A model generated the notes under the pieces. The model had not been told where the DNA came from. It did not search any database and worked only from the letters and a program-made list of their open reading frames with translations. Position numbers and translations under genes: made by a program. 64,000 nt of DNA from Phlebopus portentosus (Eukaryota; Basidiomycota; Agaricomycetes; Boletales; Boletinellaceae), in assembly GCA_037892935.1 (NCBI GenBank), contig JAYXKI010000014.1:972001-1036000 (forward strand), read 5' to 3'. Positions 53,131 through 64,000 of the stretch are shown piece after piece (position 1 is the stretch's first letter; every line of letters begins with the position of its first letter).

Positions 53131-56100
53131 TTAACGTTTAATAAAAGGATTGCTTGAATGTTTCTTGCGTTTCGTAAATGCTTCGTATTCTCTCTGAGCT
53201 GATGCTGAAACAACATCATTGCCATTCGGGATCGACGGCCGATTTTGAGGCGTAGAAGCACGTTGATTAAGTACGGCAGGCGGAAATGGAGTGATCCCGT
53301 TCTTCTCAGAAATTTCATCTCTTCTCTGGAAATCGGTCTCCTGTTGTAGCTTGGATGCCGAACTTTGCCCGGCCGACGGTGCGTTACTCCGTGCTGAAGA
53401 AGCATTGGCAGCACGCTCATTGGCCACAACCTTGACGCCCTTAGGCAGCTTGCGTTGCGCTGACGTGCTTTTTACGGCTTTGGGAGAGTAAAGCTTCGGT
53501 TCATCCTGTGATGGTTCAGGGTTTTTCGTTTCCGGAGGCTCGTCGCCGACTGTACGTTGCAATAGGTTCTTTTCCTTACTTTTCTTGGGAACTTGGGAAA
53601 GATTGGCTGCCTGCAGAAGGCTGACCGAATTTACTGAGAAGAACGATGTGTCCCGCTACGGAGCATATTAGTAAATGGAATCATTATAAAACTAACAGAG
53701 GCTTACGAGCTCAATGAAGCACGAGCGTGAACGAGCATCGTCGACAATATCCTTCCAGACTCTGTCGCTGCGCTCTAAAGTCGGTGCATGGCCAAAAATG
53801 AATAGCGACGATTTCGAGCGAGTGATTGCGACATTCATACGTCGAATGTCTAGCGAGAGGAATTGTCAGTCACAGCTTCGGGGTTGAAATAAAAAGTGCG
53901 TACCGGATAAGAACCCAATGGTTGATAACGAAGGTCCCGCACGTACACATGACAGAATTATGATGTCCTTTTCCTGTCCCTGAAAACCATCGACCGTATT
54001 AAAGTCTACGGTCTTCAGGATCTGCGGACCATAAGTCCTCTTGAATAAGTTCCTTAGCTCCTGAGCCTGGGCTCGATACATGCAAACAATTCCTACTCGA
54101 TAGTCGAAATTGATGGACGGAAACTGCCGAAGCAGTCCATTATAAAGGGCCAAAACCATCCTAGCTTCATCACGGTTTAGGAGTGAGTGGCCTTTATTCG
54201 ACATTTCTTCTCGACCATGTTCGACGTTGTAGAATCTGTAAGGTCCAAAGCGTGGATCCGCATGCCATGGTTGAACGGTCTTCTTGTCCATATCAGGACC
54301 ATCTCTGAGTTGTCCGCGATAGAAAATCCTACTCGGCAACAGACTGATTTCTGGATGCATACGATATTGGATACTGCACTCCGGTCAGAAATTGGAAGTG
54401 TGCACAATGCATAATCTCACCTTAACAGATGCACAGCCTCAGGTCTATGCTTCTGCAAGCGAACAAAGAGCGATTGATTGTAACCCCATTTCGATGCTTC
54501 TGGAGACAGGACGGTGGGCGGTAACTGCTGAGGATCTGGCAGATTGTGCATGAGCATATTGTCAGCGGTGATAGACAGCAAAGCTCTCACCTCCTACCAT
54601 GACACACCTGATGCATTGATATTTTAGGGGGATAAGTGAGCTTAGTTCAATTGACTGCGAGGCCTCATCAATTATGACCATGGAGAAATCGAATGAGGCA
54701 AGCTGCTCATGACCAGCACCCGACAATGTGCTACATATAACGTCCGCATCAGCTAAAATCTGCTGCCTGTATTTACGACGAATCGCATCATTAGATCGGC
54801 TCTGAGACTTCATTTCATCTCTCAGTCGATCAAGTTGTTGAGAGAGGACAATCCGCTTGTTGTTGATCGTATTGACCTCATTCTCCAAGTCCAGAGTCCT
54901 GGACGTATTGTTGAGAGTGGCTTGAATTTCCTCCAACTTTCTCTGCCTCGCTGCTCTCAGTGCTTCAATCTCTTCTTGGAGAGACTTGACTCTGGAGGTA
55001 TTATCTTCTCCCGCAGTGCCTATTTCAGCACTCATCCTTGCGTCAACAAGCGTGTCAAGAGAAACCTCCTTAGCACTGGCATTGATCTGCGACTCGGCTC
55101 CGACTCTGACGACTTTAGGCGTAAGGCGCTGACCATCAGAGCCATAGACCCCTTCGATGAGACGTTTCGTTACTTCGTCGATAGCCGCATTGCTTGGAGC
55201 GCAAATAAGCAGCTTCTGTGCTGGATCATTCTGGATCGGCTTTGTCGACGTGCCAGGAACCTGAATCCTGACAGGAGCCGAGCGTCGCGAGGACATGAAT
55301 GCGCCGACCAAGCCGCAGATAGTCGAAGTCTTTCCGGTACCCGGAGGCCTACAATTAAATTAGCCACTGGCAATCGAAATAAAGCAGAGAAACTTACCCT
55401 TGTATCAGAGAGAATCCGTCTGTCTTCATTGCAGAGATGATCGCTTTCGCCTGCGGCTCATTAAGCCGATATGTTTCCATTGCCCGTCGAACTTCCTGCA
55501 GGCTTGCATTGACCGGATCCGAAAGCTTAGGTCGTAAAATTATATCCACCATGTCGTAATACTCAAGGGCAATCAGGGCCGCGTACTCTCGGTGAAGGGT
55601 GGCGAGACTGCGAAAGCGAAGAGGTCAGACTCGCTATAAGTCTTCTGAGCAATCAGCGCACCTGAATATGGGTTGAGCATTCCATTTTGAACCAAGCGAA
55701 AGGCCGGGATCCTCGCCGAGGGCTTTTGTGCAACACCTCAAGGAGATTTCCCAGCCGTAGTTGCCCCTTCTGAAGTTTGTAACTTTTGCCATTATGCATC
55801 GCTTCTCTGAAATATGACGCAAAAGCACGATGTCGGTCTCAGGAGTCAAACGCAAGTCAGGTGAGCACGATTCCGCCTTGAGTAGTGTGTCTAGATCTAA
55901 CCAAGGATATTGCAGGCTACGAGACACGATTTCGACCTGCAAGATTTCGTTCGGCGGTTCTTCCTTCGACTTCACAATTTGTGCCCAGGCTTCGAGCATG
56001 AGCAGGGGTCGGAATATGCGCAGATACTCATCATGATTCCTGAACGTGTCTGGAACATGAGAAAGCGTTGACAGCTGCATCGGGGGACTTGGTCCGTCGT

Positions 56101-59100
56101 GATCGTAATTCCAGGATAAAATCGCGAAATGAAGAGAACTTATGTCTGGTTTGAGACGCATTGCAGCTCTCCTCGCCGCTTCGTATTGCTTGCGCTTTTC
56201 TTCAGCTTCACGCTGTTGCCTTTTTACCTCCGGATCGACAATAAGCTGCGCTTTCGGTCGGTCAATACGCTCTTTGTTGGGTTCCGCAACGATTCGCTTG
56301 ACAGGTCGTTTCGCTTTAAAAGGTTGCCTGACATGCTTCTTGGGAGATGGCTGTTTAGGAGGCCTCACCAAGTATCCAAGACCATCGCTATCCGAATCAT
56401 CGGACTCGCTCGTCGCTGATGAGTCCGATGAAGACGATGACGGACGGCTTGATGCACTCGTAGTAGAGCTAGGTCCATACGAGCCTTCAAACTTCGGCCC
56501 ACGTTTTGCAGACGGTCCTGGAACTGGCTTCTGGACGGGCTTTCGCACAGCTGACTGATCCGAGAAAGGGAGCTTGGTCTGCTTCGTACTTTTCGGAATA
56601 GCCTTAGGAATATCGGGCACTCGACTCCGTCCAGTCTTTATCTTCTTACGCACTGGCGCTTCATCGCCTTCCTCAGCCTCTGGCGATGATATTCTATCCG
56701 TCGATTTCCGCTTTCCCTTCCCTTTCCAACTAACCGACAAGATCTCCACCTCGTCCTGATCTTCGTTGAAATCTGCGACGGTGACTTCCAGCTCAGCCAA
56801 ATCTGCCTGATTTAAGTACGAAGAGACTTTGGATCTCGTGGTCGACTTGTTTTGCTCGATGAACTTCGACAGTTTCGTAAGAGCCTCTGCAGAAGGTTTG
56901 ACGCCAACGCTGCGAAAACATTCAAACAACGACTTCAGGAGGGAGAAGGATTGATAGAGGAGCTCCGTATCCGTCAGTCGAAGCCAGGTTTGCAGTTCCA
57001 GAAGGACATCTTGCAGATCCTCTACCAATGCCTTCCCGATTGACGAAAGTTTGCTTGGTGAAGCCATGGTGCCTTTATCTAAAATCGCGAGACTCGCCGC
57101 CTCGAAGGTCCTCCGATGTTCAAGGAGTTCTCGAGCGAAGATCAAAGCATCCCGCATCCATTCCGTCATCGTCTTGTTGTCAAAATAAACGGCCCATTTC
57201 GGCGTGCGTCGAAAAATCACGGCGATGGAGGTAGCCATAGCCTTCCACAGCTTCGGTAACTCATCCTTCAAAGAGAAGTTGTCAGTCACATTCCTCTTGA
57301 TATAGTCTGCGTCCTTCAATAGGCCATGAGGTGATCCTCCCAAGACGTCGATGATGTCTGTCATACATCGCACGAATGCTTTTGAAACATTGCATGCCTC
57401 GACCACCTTGGACGCGTATGAGTTGAAGTCGGAGATGCAGCTATGAAGACCGAGAAACGAAGATTCCGGTGTCGCCTTAAGAAGTGCGCGGAAACAATCT
57501 GTGCGGACGTCGACATCGTACGCCTGGCCGATTAATGTCTGCGCAGCGACATGCAGATCTTCCACGGGAGAAAGCATGAGGGGAAAGAGGGGTCTCGAAA
57601 GGTCATTCTGCAGGATTGCGTTCTCTAAAATCGTAGATGAATTGACGCTCGCAAATTTTGTCACGGCGTCAAGAAATCCATCTCGGATGACCGTAATTGA
57701 GGTATTCACTGAATCTACTGCAGTGTCTATTGCCTCAAGAAGATCCTGGGGTGGCTTCATATTTTTCGCGTCATAATGCTTCCAAATCGCCCGTGATGCA
57801 ACTCTCTTGGAGAGTCTGTCCAATTTTGCTGTGCGTGCAGCGAGTTGCAGAAGTAATGATGCTCCTTGAACGTTCTTGCTCGTGATGTTTACGTACACCT
57901 TCCACCATAGCTGTCGTCGTACGGACTGAACAAGCCTTTTGACGTTGTCACTACTGACAGTAGCATCTAACGCCAAAAGGGCTAAAGAGGCATTCTTCAA
58001 TTGGTCGACGTCAGAAAGCAGCACGCTCTTAATCAAGGAGACCGCTTGAGAGCGCGCAGGTGCCCATTCCGATGCGTCGTATTCGTTAGAAAAAGATATA
58101 GCCACGATCAAATCGAAATGAATGTCAAGCACGTCCAGAATAGCGTTAAAATGCGATGCAGATTTGAGTTTATTTGCTCTTGTTAGAGCGGCAGACAAAA
58201 TCTGGCGAAGTACATTAGTGACATTTCTATGAGCCAGTCATTGTAATTACCTGCATGGCGATGCTCGTTACAAACGGACGTTTCTTCGCAAATCGATCAT
58301 GCTGTAACTCGTCGCATGTGAAAGCAGCAAACCTTGCTATAACGTCTCCAAAGACCTGCATATCCCAAACGCTTCTAAGATACTCAAGAAAGAAGAACAA
58401 AAACCAAGGTTGTTCCTTCTGAACATCATAAGCCAGTAACATATCTATGTAGCTTGGATTGTCCTTGATGGAGTCGAAAACGATCTGCGGGTAATCGGCA
58501 CTCTCCCCTGTCCAAAGATTCTTGCTGAGTTTCTTCGTCACTAGAAGCATACAACGAAGGACTTCGCGGAAGTCTGAAGCATGAGTGAGAAAGCAGGTGC
58601 AAAATAAATATTTTTGACATTTCACTGGCATTCAAAAGATGACTTACGAGTAGCATTATCATGAAGATGATTCATGATCGTCCGATGCAGTCCGGAAACC
58701 TCGTAGATCTCGACCGGGATGACTTGTAAAATAGACCCCAATCCAGCCCAGATATAGTCCTGAGATTTTGAGAAAGGAAATGCAGAATCAATATGCCTCG
58801 CTAGAGAGCTCAGAGCCCCGAGACTGCCAAATGCATCTGAACTAACATCCTCCGCAGTACGATTAAGAAGGATATGAAAGGACAATTCGTGATTGCTTCC
58901 GAATTGATCTAGAGGAATTGGCTTGGCCTTCCCTACATGCTCGACGGCCCACTGTCGGATATCTTGGTCTTCGTGCACAGCGAGTAAGAAATAGCCTGAC
59001 GGAGGAGGCTCCATAGGCCAATCGACTGCACGTGGAATAAACGGCTCGGAGGAGATGATTCTGAGTATGAGAGGGTCGACGAGTGCAGCGGGCTTTGATA

Positions 59101-59657
59101 TGATATGGTAGAACAAGGGTACCGAGACATCTGCCAGCGACTTGCCTGAGCCCGGAGTGATATCCGCAGCAATTAATCCTTCAACAATTGACTTGACTTC
59201 ATAGTTTTCGAAGTCCACCCAAAACTTTGTTAGGATTATATCTGAGAAGGCGCCGAAGTACCTGTGAAGGTGAGCCACTGAGTAACGAGAGCGCCTTTGT
59301 CCAAAGCCTACATACTCACGTAGTCCTCGATGTCTTCTTCGCCTCATCCATCGACTTTATGCAAGCCGCGCATCCTCTCCAGACTTGGACTACTCGTTTT
59401 CGCCATTCGTCTACTTTGTCATTCTTGTAAGCATGCAGACGTAGTAGAAACGTTGCCAGTTCGCGAGTGAGAGGATCTGCTTGAGAGCAGAACCAATGAA
59501 GGACACCATCTGGACCTGGCCCCACCCTCATAAGGGCATTGTGCATAGGAAGCATGTCCCTGTCCTGAGAGCCCGCTGTGTTAACGGGGACATCGCGTAG
59601 CTGTTTGAGTCTAGCTTCGAGTTCATGGCTGGATGGCCCAGGGGGGTCTGACTGCAT
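53131..59657 (-). CDS. SEN1: Sen1/senataxin-type RNA-DNA helicase
   Basis: Superfamily 1 helicase (Upf1-like) that terminates non-coding transcription and resolves R-loops, nuclear. The large N-terminal helical domain of Sen1 is visible from GVLHWFCSQADPLTRELATFLLRLHAY, through YFGAFSDIILTKFWVDFENYEVKSIVEGLIAADITPGS and one huge exon (55,634-about 58,198). It includes a disordered linker (TKQTKLPF..., VRPPKQPSPKKHVRQPFK). Helicase motifs: PPGTGKTSTICGLVGAFMSS (I), LLICAPSNAAIDEVTKRL (Ia), FSMVIIDEASQSIELSSLIPL (II), GESFAVYHR region, FNTVDGFQGQEKDIIILSCVRAG (V), with a basic, PIKR-type C-terminal tail. The start is uncertain: the in-frame ATG at 59,657 is used, but the homologous frame extends upstream (TLDVLRDPSIVFPG), so a further 5' exon is likely. 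The stop is at 53,131. Confidence 0.92.
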
Positions 59658-59776
59658 TCGAATGTGATCACAAGAAAGTCCGGGGAAGACAATGCTAGGG
59701 TCACGCAACACATCTAAGGTCTGAAAAGACGTTGTTGGACAAATGCTCGCACCTTGCCCCTAGGAGATGGATGAGG

Positions 59777-59794
59777 GAGAGAGAGAGAGAGAGA
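59777..59794 (+). repeat. (GA)9 microsatellite
   Basis: Nine GA units in the 5' region of SEN1, between the two divergent start codons. On the SEN1 sense strand this is a CT-rich tract, often seen near fungal transcription starts. Confidence 0.85.
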
Positions 59795-59808
59795 AGCAGT
59801 CACACACG

Positions 59809-59870
59809 ACGCGTCGCGTCTGAGTTTGAAGGGAACTCTAATTTTCGACGAATTTTTGTAACGGACGCGT
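59809..59870. promoter_or_regulatory. Two ACGCGT sites between SEN1 and translin
   Basis: ACGCGT occurs at 59,809-59,814 (followed by a half-overlapping CGCGTC) and 59,865-59,870. They resemble MCB elements bound by MBF in other fungi. The pair lies 51-112 bp upstream of the translin start codon. Confidence 0.45.
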
Positions 59871-59920
59871 CTTGACTCACTACCGTCACTGTCTTCGTAA
59901 TTCACTCGCACCTCTTCGCA

Positions 59921-60980
59921 ATGGAACAAACCGAGCTAGAGCACCTCAACCTCCTTCTGGACCGAGATATAGAGACTAGAGAGGTAAGAACTTTGTATTA
60001 TAAGAATAATGAGAGCAAAGTACTAATCGGACGGATTGAGCAGAAAATTAAAGACAGTGTCCAGGAATTTGAGAAGAAGACTCGGTCTATGATGGGAGTG
60101 CTGAGCAAGATACACGGCACTCCTTCTGACTCAAGTGCGTATCATATAGTCCCATCGAGTCATGGACAACCTAACTTACCCTTAGTTTCACCGCTACTCG
60201 ATGGTGTGCGTCCAATGCTCCAGGAGTGCTCAGGTTGCATTGCATCGATAGCCGCACACATACCGGAGAATGAGTGTCCGTTTACTGTTCGCTATCCGGT
60301 CTAAAGTCACGTAGCTTACTTTTACCCACAGACTGGCGTTGGTCATTCATGTGGACGAATACGCTGCGGTCCGCAGTATTCGCCACACTGCTTACTGAGT
60401 ACCTCGATAGCGGCAGACTATTATCTCAAGTAGGCGTAGCAGAGGTTCTCTGTGGTAAATACTCTCTCGGATGAAATTTAACATGCAGTATTGATGCCTT
60501 TATAGTCAAGGGTGATGCGGACACCAGAATGATGATACAAGCAGAAGATTACTTGCATGGCTTAATCACGCTGGTTAACGAATTGGTAAGTCTTGCCATA
60601 TACGTCGCCTTCTGTACTGCCATCAACTTTGCCCTTCTCAGTCGCGATGGGCCGTGAATGCTGTCACTCTTGGAGACTTTGAGCGACCTATCCGCATCAG
60701 CATTTTTGTTAAGAATCTATTCGCCGGGTTTACTATGGTACGCTCAGAAGAATGCTTCTGGACAGGGTGAATTTATTATTTCTTTGCCGTAGCTTAACCT
60801 GAAAAATGACGCGCTTCGTCGGCGATTCGATAGCCTCAAATACGATATCAAGAAGATTGAAGAAGGTCAGACCTTTCTCTAGATCTCCTGTTCTGCTGAT
60901 CACCTCGCTGAACTTGTTCCTGTTCAGTTGTCTATGATGTATCATTACGAAAATTGGCTGATCCCAAAGAAATCGAGTAA
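59921..60980 (+). CDS. Translin (TSN) homolog
   Basis: Single-strand RNA/DNA-binding protein that forms octameric rings, with TRAX as C3PO in RNA processing. Starts MEQTELEHLNLLLDRDIETRE. Family pieces: DWRWSFMWTNTLRSAVFATLLTEYLDSGRLLS (matching the translin FHEHWRF...VFLAAFVVYLE segment), AEDYLHGLITLVNEL, SRWAVNAVTLGDFERPIRISIFVKNLFAGFTM, LNLKNDALRRRFDSLKYDIKKIEE and VVYDVSLRKLADPKEIE, which ends at TAA 60,978-60,980. The closest animal equivalents are the LNLKNDSLRKRYDGLKYDVKKVEEVVYDL segments. TRAX is excluded because its acidic catalytic residues are not apparent. Multiple short introns. It diverges from SEN1 over 263 bp. Confidence 0.9.
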
Positions 60981-61270
60981 CATACTTAACTCGCTATCTT
61001 GTGCTTTAGAGTCTTTACTGTCCTGCCTGCCATCCATATTGCTTTGCCATCTGTGCTTTCCTAAAATTTTGAACATCGCATGTATTACGTCATTGAGAAA
61101 GATCATAGTTTCCATATTCAGTACAACCATTACGCGGACTTTGAAAAAGCGGAACAAGACTCGCCTGATCAGTCATCTCAAGCGCTTGCCTTGGTTCCGC
61201 CACTTCCTCCTCCTTACCTTCTTTTGTTCATCTCGTTTTCTTCTCTAACACATAGTCACAATTCTCTTGC

Positions 61271-62643
61271 ATGGATCGTCGTCGCGCACTCACGCAACGC
61301 CCAGCGTCAACTGAAGGTATGTTGTTTTATTATTTTGCGTCTCTTCTCACGCGCTGATGCGTCCCTTTACTCATCCAACCTTTCCTTTTCGGGCAATCTT
61401 CCGAAGAACTCCAATGCTGGACACATGCCATGGCGAAACTTAATGCCTGCAGAGAAACCTATGAGAACCCTGCGACTTTGGATGCGATGAATCGTGTAAA
61501 TCGCTCCATCGCAGCGTGGCCATTTAGTAATGGCGAGAACGGAGAACCGCTCGAGTCATTTGAGACTATCAAAGCGACCTATAAGAAACTGAGTTCCGGC
61601 CTCACCGAAATAAAGGAGACCGCGGAAATCGAAGCGAAGTAAGCCACAGAACAAGTGTGTCGGTCAATAAGGACTACATCTCAATGGCGGAACCTTTAGG
61701 GCTATCGACGAAGCTATGGAATCGCTCTCGGTCCTAATAGCGATTCGCAAAGCACCTGAGAACCAAGCGAATCAAGGTATATTACAGCAAAGTGATACTC
61801 CTCCTACCCGTCATAACGCGTATGAACCAATAGATAAGCGTAACAAAAGGCATCGCGGCTCCTCACCTCTGTCTGCACCGGGAACGCCTACCCCCACTCC
61901 AGTCAACAAGGTTACATTAAACGTCAAAATGGATCGCGATCGGGCATCTGAGGGCCCTGTTGTGACTCCTCCACAACCTTTCAAAGGCGATTCTAAGGCC
62001 AGAGCTAGGTTCTATGCGAAGCAGCTTCCGCTTCAGGAAGGCCGTAAAGTAGCTTTTCACCCACCGAGTACAGGTGGTGCGGAGGCGGACGAGAATACCT
62101 GGATACTTGCTGTTGTAACGCGATGTATAAATCAAGAAAAGAATAGGTAGGTCTCAGAGACTAGTACTGGCCATAATACTCACACGATTTCAGATACGAG
62201 GTTCAAGATGCAGAGCCTCAGGAAGATGGACAGCCTGGACAGTACGTGCTGTGCTTGCTTTTATAGGCCGACTGACCTCACTTGATTCCTGTATAGACGC
62301 TACTCTTCTAACTTGAAAACTATGATTCCCCTTCCCGATCCTGATGCCCCTCCGAATAGCGCATCCCATCCAAACGCGTATCCTATCTTCAGTACTGGTT
62401 CAACGGTCATGGCTTTATATCCGGACACGAGTTGTTTCTACCGTGCAGAAGTTATTGAAGTTGTCGATGCACCTCGTGAGGGCAGGGTAAGTGGGTCATG
62501 GTTTGTTGATTGTATTGCATGATTGATTGTGGACTACAGGTTGGTTCAGCGAAGCAAGCGTATCGATTACGGTTTGAAGATGATGATGATCAAGTGCACA
62601 CGGTCAAATCACAATGGGTCGTTGAATGGCCTGGCTCGTGACC
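61271..62643 (+). CDS. SGF29: SAGA-associated factor 29 (tandem Tudor reader)
   Basis: Subunit of the SAGA/Gcn5 acetyltransferase module that binds H3K4me2/3 through a tandem Tudor domain. The first exon starts at 61,271 (MDRRRALTQRPASTE) and joins in phase to ELQCWTHAMAKLNACRETYEN, an N-terminal helical region. A low-complexity linker (RGSSPLSAPGTPTPTPVNKVTLNV) precedes the Tudor module: GRKVAFHPP, WILAVVTRCINQEKN, YEVQDAEPQEDG, STVMALYPDTSCFYRAEVIEV, AYRLRFEDDDDQ. The end is VVEWPGS, with TGA at 62,641-62,643. The aromatic positions typical of the methyl-lysine pocket (Tyr and Phe of YPDTSCFYRA) are present. Yeast Sgf29 is of similar size. Confidence 0.92.
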
Positions 62644-63097
62644 TCCACAAAAAACTATCAATTTGTCTATCTGTCCCCTGGATGTTGTTGCCTTTTTAGC
62701 ATATCGTAGTTGCCCCTACCTTTTACTGTTCTGTTTAAATCTTGTATTTTGATTCCACGTACCTAATTATGAGCTTGTTCATTTGGTAGTGGTGATCCAC
62801 CGTTGAGTCAAAAGTGTGATGTATTAAGTAAAGATCGACGGAAATAGGGGCATGTGATCTTTGAACTGCCAAAAACAGGCAGACGATCGACGTCTATGGA
62901 ACCCTCTCGGAGGCGCCCGTGAGGACCCTCGACGTACTCTCCATTCTGGATCATTCGACCCGACAGACGGCGAAGACTATAAAATGGCCGTCCAATGCCC
63001 GGACGACCTTATCGAGTTACTGCTCGATAACGTCGCCAACGCTCTCATTCTCATTCGCACCCGCCGTACCAATCCAAACACATCGTAATCGACAACA
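62644..63097. other. Intergenic region and HSP20 promoter
   Basis: 454 bp between SGF29 and the small heat-shock gene. The right half carries the promoter elements listed next; the rest shows nothing. Confidence 0.55.
62944..62984 (+). promoter_or_regulatory. Heat-shock element and TATA box of HSP20
   Basis: TTCTGGATCATTC at 62,944-62,956 fits TTCnnGAAnnTTC with a single mismatch (GAT for GAA). TATAAAA follows at 62,978-62,984, 114 bp before the ATG. Heat-shock factor binding to such arrays is established in fungi; use here is inference. Confidence 0.6.
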
Positions 63098-63763
63098 ATG
63101 TCGCTCACCCGCCAATTCCTGCGCGAGTTCCGCCCTCTTTTCCGTATTCTCGAAGAGCCGTTCGGGAGGTCTGCAGCGTATCCAAGACGCAGCGCGGGCT
63201 CGCCGTTCGCCGTATTCAACGACCCGTTCTTCAACAACAATTTCCCGTCCGTATCGGGCATGGGCGTCCCTGCCGTCGACGTCTCCGAGGAGCCTAACGC
63301 CTTCGTCGTCGAAGCGGAGCTTCCTGGCGTCAAGAAGGAGAACGTTGATTTGAGGATAGGGGACAGCGGACAGAGCTTGACCATTGAAGGGAGGACGTTC
63401 ATCCAGTCTTCTCAGCCCTCTGAGGCCGGTGCAACTGCGACTGCGACTGCCCAGGGCTCATCTGAAGGCACGTTGGCAAATGGTAAGCAATAATCATTTC
63501 CCTCAGTTCGGCATTCTTTGAATTTGTTTTACTGACGCTCGACCTAATTAGACGAAGCGAAAGCCGTAACGCAGACGAACAACCAATCGACGCAGCTCAC
63601 GAATGAGCGTACCTTCACTGGCGCCTCTTCCTTCTCTCGTACGATCTGGCTGCCAAAGCGCGTTGACCCGTCGAGCGTCTCTGCGAAACTCGAAGACGGC
63701 ATCCTGAGGGTCCGTGTCCCGAAGGCAGAAGACCAGGAGAGCGTCAAGGTCAACATCGAGTAA
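63098..63763 (+). CDS. Small heat-shock protein (HSP20/alpha-crystallin)
   Basis: ATP-independent chaperone that binds unfolding proteins. Two exons (63098-63482, 63552-63763), joined in phase across a 69-nt intron, give about 198 residues. The N-terminal arm (RQFLREFRPLFRILEEPFG...FAVFNDPFF) is variable. The alpha-crystallin domain begins with VPAVDVSEEPNAFVVEAELPGVKKENVDLRI and closes with SFSRTIWLPKRVDPSSVSAKLEDGILRVRVPKAE. The conserved A-x-L-x-D/N-G-x-L motif is seen as AKLEDGILRV. An unusually long Ser/Thr/Ala/Gln-rich linker (about 40 residues) separates the two strands of the domain, as in some Hsp16-type fungal proteins. Promoter elements support heat induction. Confidence 0.93.
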
Positions 63764-64000
63764 ACGCATCGAAACGAATGGACCTGAAACAAGGATCGGT
63801 TTTTTCTCACTTTCTAAAGCCAAAAGGCGCTCAAGCTCTCAGATTCAAGCTCAAAGATCCTTTTGTTGTACATTTACTCTCATTTCTGAAGTGTTCCCTG
63901 CTACGTTGAATCACGCCCCATCGTAGGAACAGCATGCATGTATTAGTGTAATAACAGCACAAAATTGTAAAATCTATTCCAATTCTTATAATCAAAACAA

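Noticed and set aside
53291..56558. Plus-strand frames of up to 201 residues inside the SEN1 locus
   Set aside because: They are antisense shadows of long SEN1 exons that carry clear helicase and Sen1 N-terminal sequence.

Overview
The window reads as nuclear DNA of a basidiomycete fungus, most likely an agaricomycete. Genes are dense, on both strands and split by many introns of about 45-60 nt with GT...AG ends. The protein set is eukaryotic (APC/C, SAGA, MAP kinase kinase, Rad4/XPC, Sen1), and a KDZ-type DNA transposon, a class abundant in agaricomycetes, sits near the left end. All exon models were read by eye, so individual splice sites carry some uncertainty.

Layout: 1-3.4 kb is gene-poor. 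3,436-12,885 is one complete 9,450-bp KDZ (Kyakuja-Dileera-Zisupton) transposon. It has near-identical 492-bp terminal inverted repeats, an 8-bp target duplication (TTGATTGA), the transposase, and two co-oriented passenger genes of unknown function. A 592-bp hAT-like MITE with its own 8-bp target duplication (ATTTCGGG) is nested inside it. 13.7-18.1 kb holds two tandem major-facilitator paralogs; the second shows frame damage.

From 19 kb on the window is conserved housekeeping sequence: AMP deaminase (-), APC/C subunit Apc2 (-), protein N-terminal amidase Nta1 (+), a Ste7/Fuz7-like MAP kinase kinase (+), a DUF2235 alpha/beta-hydrolase (+), a PAS-domain protein (-), tRNA m1A58 methyltransferase Trm61 (+), Rad4/XPC (-), a RecQ helicase (+), a C2-domain protein (+), methylthioribulose-1-phosphate dehydratase (-), the DEAH helicase Dhr1/DHX37 (+), the Sen1 helicase (-), translin (+), the SAGA subunit Sgf29 (+) and a small heat-shock protein (+).

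Several pairs are divergent with short shared promoters. Rad4/XPC and RecQ, both DNA-repair genes, share 143 bp carrying a repeated GTCGTGA motif in inverted arrangement. The Apc2/Nta1 and Sen1/translin promoters each hold two ACGCGT (MCB-like) sites. The HSP20 promoter has a near-consensus heat-shock element just upstream of a TATA box. The most unusual item is the KDZ element with its two unexplained passenger genes and hairpin-bearing long terminal repeats.
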